Positions 60,608 through 64,000 of a DNA stretch of 64,000 bases are shown here, one piece after another. Below the pieces are notes generated by a model that saw nothing but the letters and a program-made list of their open reading frames with translations, did not search any database and had not been told where the DNA came from. The translations under genes were made by a program, and so were the position numbers. This stretch comes from Alternaria dauci (taxonomy: Eukaryota; Ascomycota; Dothideomycetes; Pleosporales; Pleosporaceae): positions 186,001 to 250,000 of the forward strand of contig NC_091279.1 of the NCBI RefSeq assembly GCF_042100115.1, written 5' to 3'. The number at the start of each line of letters is the position of its first letter. Positions within the stretch are counted from its first letter, which is position 1.

Positions 60608-61895
60608 GCTTGCGTCCGTTGCCCGCGGTGGGCGCGCTGGGGGTGGTGGCGTGTGGAATCGGGTGCTTCACTTTGCGCGTACGTCGTGTTTCCTGAGTGC
60701 AACTATTCCGGGGATGATTGCATGTCGCTCGGTACTCAAGGCGCAGAAAGAGCAGTCAAGAAAAAACCGAAGGAGCGCTGTAAAGAGGGAAAAGAGACGT
60801 GGCTCATTGACAACGACCCACGGATGGCAGAATACCTAACCAGCGTCCTTGATCCATACCCAGCGTATACGGCACCGCGCCGAGCAGACGACGTCTTGTC
60901 GGACGTCTTCGACTACCGCGTCCCCTGTCCATTCCCTCGCACCATGGTCCACATCGGGCGTTGGCGAGGCCCATGGCGGACTGATGTTGTGCCGTCGGTG
61001 CGTAGGGGAACGCATGACACATGATGGCGTTCAAGAGCCCCTAAACTCTCTGCGCAACGGCCCGGCTTACCTCACTCAGCTCTGGGGCACCGCCTGCAAC
61101 GCAAAGCGCCAGATCTCATCTTTATTTCGACGTCCATTGTGCCCAAAACACCCATTTCGCGTAGACACGGACCCTGGCCGGACTCAACCTTGGAAGGCCC
61201 TGTCGGCTTCCAAGGGCCTACATAGTACGCGAAGATGCCTCGGCGACGGCTTGATTCGCCCAGACACTGCCCAGTCGCCGAGTCCTAGTCATCATCGAAT
61301 ACGTCTTCGGTGCTACAGAGATCGCGATGCCAAAGAAAATGACAAGCCTCGCGTACAGAACCCTGCATCGCTGCGCCTCGCACGCCTAATTTCCATCGCG
61401 TCATCGATTTCTTGCGAAGCTTGAGGGCGATCATCCAATGAGCTGGATCAGACGGGCCGACATCAGCCTCTTCTCCACGTGTTGCCAGCCAGCCCACAAG
61501 TGTCTTATACAGTACACCACGTACACCACAGCAATGGACAGAACATGTCTTGACTACACGACACCTGGCTCGAATGGTATTGTAACAAGAGCAGCCACTC
61601 TGCATAGCATGTGCAACACTTCCAAGGAGTCAGAAACTTTGAGACAAAAAGAGACTTGTATTCAACGTAGTACAAGCCGCGTATGCTGGCCCAAAAACAT
61701 GTTCCGTATCCTGGCGCATAAAGCCATGTCTTGAGAATCAGATTGTAAGTCTACTGTGTAGTCGTGTACTCTAGCGATATTGGTGAGATGCTGGAACAGC
61801 TACTATACTCTTGTGCGTTGAAAAAAACCTCTCGTCTTGTTTCCAGAATTCCCTGTCGCTTCATCTTTGATTGCATGCGGCGCGATACCTACCGC
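60608..61895. other. Intergenic region, promoter of the ABC transporter
   Basis: About 1.3 kb between the ABC start and the 3' end of the LRR-like gene. Open frames on plus (60536-61024, 60849-61424) are Arg/Ser-rich without any domain or splice support. I see no repeats or RNA genes. Confidence 0.45.
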
Positions 61896-63938
61896 TCACA
61901 AGCCAGAAGCAGTAATGTGCTTCTGGTTCATCCCACCAAAGTACGCTTCCTCATCGCCATCCATGTTTCTTCCAGGCGTAATCATGCCTTCTGGCTCCTC
62001 GTCGTACGTCGCCGGATACGCACCATCATCAAAATCCTCTTGCAGCGGGAATTCGTTTACGAGACTGGCCAGCTCCCAATCGCCGCTAACATGACTGTCC
62101 ATGCTGAAACGTTCCGTGCGGTATTCAGTCCACTCCTGTTCGTTGTCCACCCCTCCTTCTGCGTCTTCTCGGTCCTCCCAAAGGTCTTGCTCAACTCCAC
62201 TCAAAAAGTCCCAAATATTCGCTAGGAGCTCCTCGTGCGGCAGGAAATAGTTCAGTGATTCGTTGTCCCGTCCGGTCCAGTCACCCCATGCTTCCAATAT
62301 CTCCATGCGAGGAAAATGTACGGCAAGAGGCTGTGCCCATGACCGGACAAGATCCTTTTCAACCAGTGCATCGACCACGGAGCTACATTGCGAGTTTGAC
62401 GAAACAGTGTATGCATCACCGGCAATCGACAGAATGGACTGAGGACGCGCAAAGGCGACATGTGTCAGGAACGGGAAGAGCGGAGCATTCGGACTTCCAG
62501 TACCAGAGAGATCCTCTATACCTGCAGAAGCGCCTCGTTCGGGACCATTCAAGGTGATGGAAGGCGTTTGAAGTGCATCTTGGGAATGAGAACAATCGTT
62601 CAACGCGATTTCAAGGTTTTTCGACAGTGGAGGAGTCCGCAGCGTCGGTAGATCCGGGAGATGGAGTGAAACCTTCATGCGCAGAGTTTCAAGCAGGGGA
62701 CAGTTTTTACCGAGACTTGGTAGCGCGGTGGACTCTAGATCGATTGCACTTTGTGGATGGAGCTTTATACTAAGGCTCGAAAGTTGCGGCAGCTTCTTAC
62801 AAAATGCTTCAAAGTGGAGGCTCGAAATCAAAGACCCATCTATCGCACTGGGTTCCGAGGCAAGAAGATTGACATGTTCCAACTTGGGACAGCCATTGGC
62901 AAGGTTCACCAACGCTGTACCGGGAAGGAGTGGGTGTGATACGGCCGATGGGAAGTTTTGCGCGAGTGCGCCAACGTTGACTCGTAACGATCGAAGCTCA
63001 CTGCACCACGCCATCTGAGCTAGAATGTGACCAAGGACATTGACATCCCAATCCTGCGGTGCTCGCTCTGGTATTCTAGCAATGTCTAGTTGTACTTGTT
63101 CTACACGCAGGAGGTGAGGCAGAAGTGCAATGGCCAACTCAGGATAGCACTTGAGGTGGAGCTGTCGGAGCGAAGAGAATGGGGAACCAAGCGCACTGGG
63201 TCCCGAGAAGCACGGCAATAATTGCAAGCCCGGATCGAGGTCTACGTGTAGAGTTTCCAGGCCTGGCCGGTTGCTTAGATGCCTGAACAGCATATCCTTG
63301 CCGGAAAAGCTAGCGTTCATCAACCGCACGTTTGTGATGCTAGGCACAGAGTCGAGTACATCAACCAACTTCTGATAAGACACAGGATCTTCGGGACAGA
63401 AAGCATCTGGGCCAAAGGTAATGCTAGAGAGACTGGCACATGCGGCAAATGCTGGGAGAATGCTGCCAGCGACGTAGAGCGAGTTACCAGACTGTGGTCC
63501 AAGAAGTTCCAGGTGCGCAAGGCCTGCGTGTAGCATGGCGCTGATAGCTTTTGCATGCGTCTTCCAGTCTAATTCCAGCTCCAGTATCTCGATTTTTGGC
63601 CAGCATAAGCCCTCGAGATATGCAAGATCAGCGCCACCATCTGTGGGCCCCAAGACGAACAGCCTCTCGACCTTGTTCGCGTACCATTGTCTTCGGTCGA
63701 AGGTCATGTCCTGCAGAGCCGGAAGGTGCGGATAGCGTCTCCACAGGATGGATGTACCCTCGCTTGCCCAAATTTTGTTGACCATGATTGAAGGTACCAA
63801 CGTGGGCCGGAACTCGAGAAGTTCGACTGGCTGATCGGGTCCCTGCTGTCTACGGTCCTTGTACTTCATGTTGGACAAAAAATGCAGAACCAGTCTCACA
63901 ATGCGAGGATCCGCGGTGGCCTTGGCTGCGGCTGCCAT
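61896..63938 (-). CDS. Leucine-rich-repeat, F-box-like protein
   Basis: One exon of 680 residues. The N-terminus (DPRIVRLVLHFLSN, then RPTLVPSIMVNKIWASEGTS and ILWRRYPHLPAL) resembles a degenerate F-box, in which the L-V-N-K-x-W block is typical of fungal members. It is followed by irregular leucine-rich repeats (KIEILELELDWK, GLAHLELLGPQ, SLSSITFGPDAF, GLETLHVDLDPGLQLL, SLRQLHLKCYPELAIALL, ELRSLRVNVGAL, KLEHVNLLASEP, QLSSLSIKLHP, LLETLRMKVSLHLPDL). The C-terminus is acidic (QDLWEDREDAEGGVDNEQEW). It could act as a substrate-binding subunit of an SCF ubiquitin ligase; this is inferred from architecture. The ATG at 63938 is the first in frame, an upstream TTG being ignored. Confidence 0.72.
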   Translation of the reverse strand: MAAAAKATADPRIVRLVLHFLSNMKYKDRRQQGPDQPVELLEFRPTLVPSIMVNKIWASEGTSILWRRYPHLPALQDMTFDRRQWYANKVERLFVLGPTDGGADLAYLEGLCWPKIEILELELDWKTHAKAISAMLHAGLAHLELLGPQSGNSLYVAGSILPAFAACASLSSITFGPDAFCPEDPVSYQKLVDVLDSVPSITNVRLMNASFSGKDMLFRHLSNRPGLETLHVDLDPGLQLLPCFSGPSALGSPFSSLRQLHLKCYPELAIALLPHLLRVEQVQLDIARIPERAPQDWDVNVLGHILAQMAWCSELRSLRVNVGALAQNFPSAVSHPLLPGTALVNLANGCPKLEHVNLLASEPSAIDGSLISSLHFEAFCKKLPQLSSLSIKLHPQSAIDLESTALPSLGKNCPLLETLRMKVSLHLPDLPTLRTPPLSKNLEIALNDCSHSQDALQTPSITLNGPERGASAGIEDLSGTGSPNAPLFPFLTHVAFARPQSILSIAGDAYTVSSNSQCSSVVDALVEKDLVRSWAQPLAVHFPRMEILEAWGDWTGRDNESLNYFLPHEELLANIWDFLSGVEQDLWEDREDAEGGVDNEQEWTEYRTERFSMDSHVSGDWELASLVNEFPLQEDFDDGAYPATYDEEPEGMITPGRNMDGDEEAYFGGMNQKHITASGL

Positions 63939-64000
63939 GACTGCGCGACGACGAAAGGAAAGCAGCAAAAGAGCGACTCGAGGGAACGAAGCAACGGAGA

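Noticed and set aside
60536..61424. Overlapping open frames on plus upstream of the ABC gene
   Set aside because: Arg/Ser-rich chance frames with no domain or splice support; they lie in the ABC promoter region.
1..64000. tRNA, rRNA and CRISPR features
   Set aside because: I looked for cloverleaf-like A/B-box pairs, rRNA-like segments and spaced direct repeats by eye and found none. A tRNAscan-SE run would be decisive for tRNAs.
1..64000. Secondary-metabolite gene cluster around the FMO, MFS and ABC genes
   Set aside because: These genes are far apart and no PKS, NRPS, terpene synthase or pathway regulator is present in the window.

Overview
This is a filamentous ascomycete chromosome segment, most probably from a plant-associated Dothideomycete such as one of the Pleosporales. 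The evidence is short GT-AG introns (about 45-130 nt) in most genes, dense genes on both strands, fungal housekeeping proteins (eIF3b, Atp11, Pex10, condensin Brn1, NatD), plant-wall enzymes (GH43 galactanase, cutinase) and several small secreted proteins. The species call is inference; I ran no search. Exon coordinates were worked out by hand from splice motifs and reading-frame phase.

Layout. 0-3.2 kb: 5' part of eIF3b and a DUF3632-type protein, both on minus. 3.9-6.1 kb: a divergent pair of secreted-protein genes (T1-type guanyl ribonuclease; 122-aa cysteine protein). 6.4-7.1 kb: a broken aminoglycoside-phosphotransferase-like gene. 7.7-14 kb: a 1154-aa BAR-PH-ArfGAP (Csx2 type), Atp11 and Pex10, the last two tail to tail. 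14-21 kb: an orphan exon, a chromodomain protein, an SNG1/DUF3533 membrane protein and an MCT-type MFS carrier. 21-29.4 kb is the accessory core: a pseudogene-like Pro/Gln-rich and Cys-repeat tract, a complete five-exon gene for a protein with cysteine at every third residue, and several unrecognised genes, one of which crosses a 17-nt poly-G tract that breaks its frame. 29.7-33.8 kb: CaCA-family cation exchanger and a gamma-glutamylcyclotransferase-like protein with 27 prolines. 34-37 kb: gene-poor, with a 63-aa secreted protein holding 10 cysteines and a 409-bp AT-rich Mutator-like MITE with a 10-bp target duplication. 37-48.5 kb: conserved hypothetical, homing-endonuclease zinc-loop protein, Brn1, GH43, cutinase, GNAT, a 2EXR/F-box-like protein and a single-pass membrane protein. 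49-64 kb: large mitochondrial-type protein, FMO-DUF6314 fusion, NatD, ABCA-type ABC transporter and an LRR/F-box-like protein.

No biosynthetic cluster or operon-like unit is visible. The genes look like conserved core genes with lineage-specific secreted or cysteine-rich genes between them. The most unusual item is the cysteine-every-third-residue protein (22692-23477). It has an MGCxxS-type start that suggests double acylation, and a decayed relative about 0.6 kb upstream that keeps the same period-3 register.
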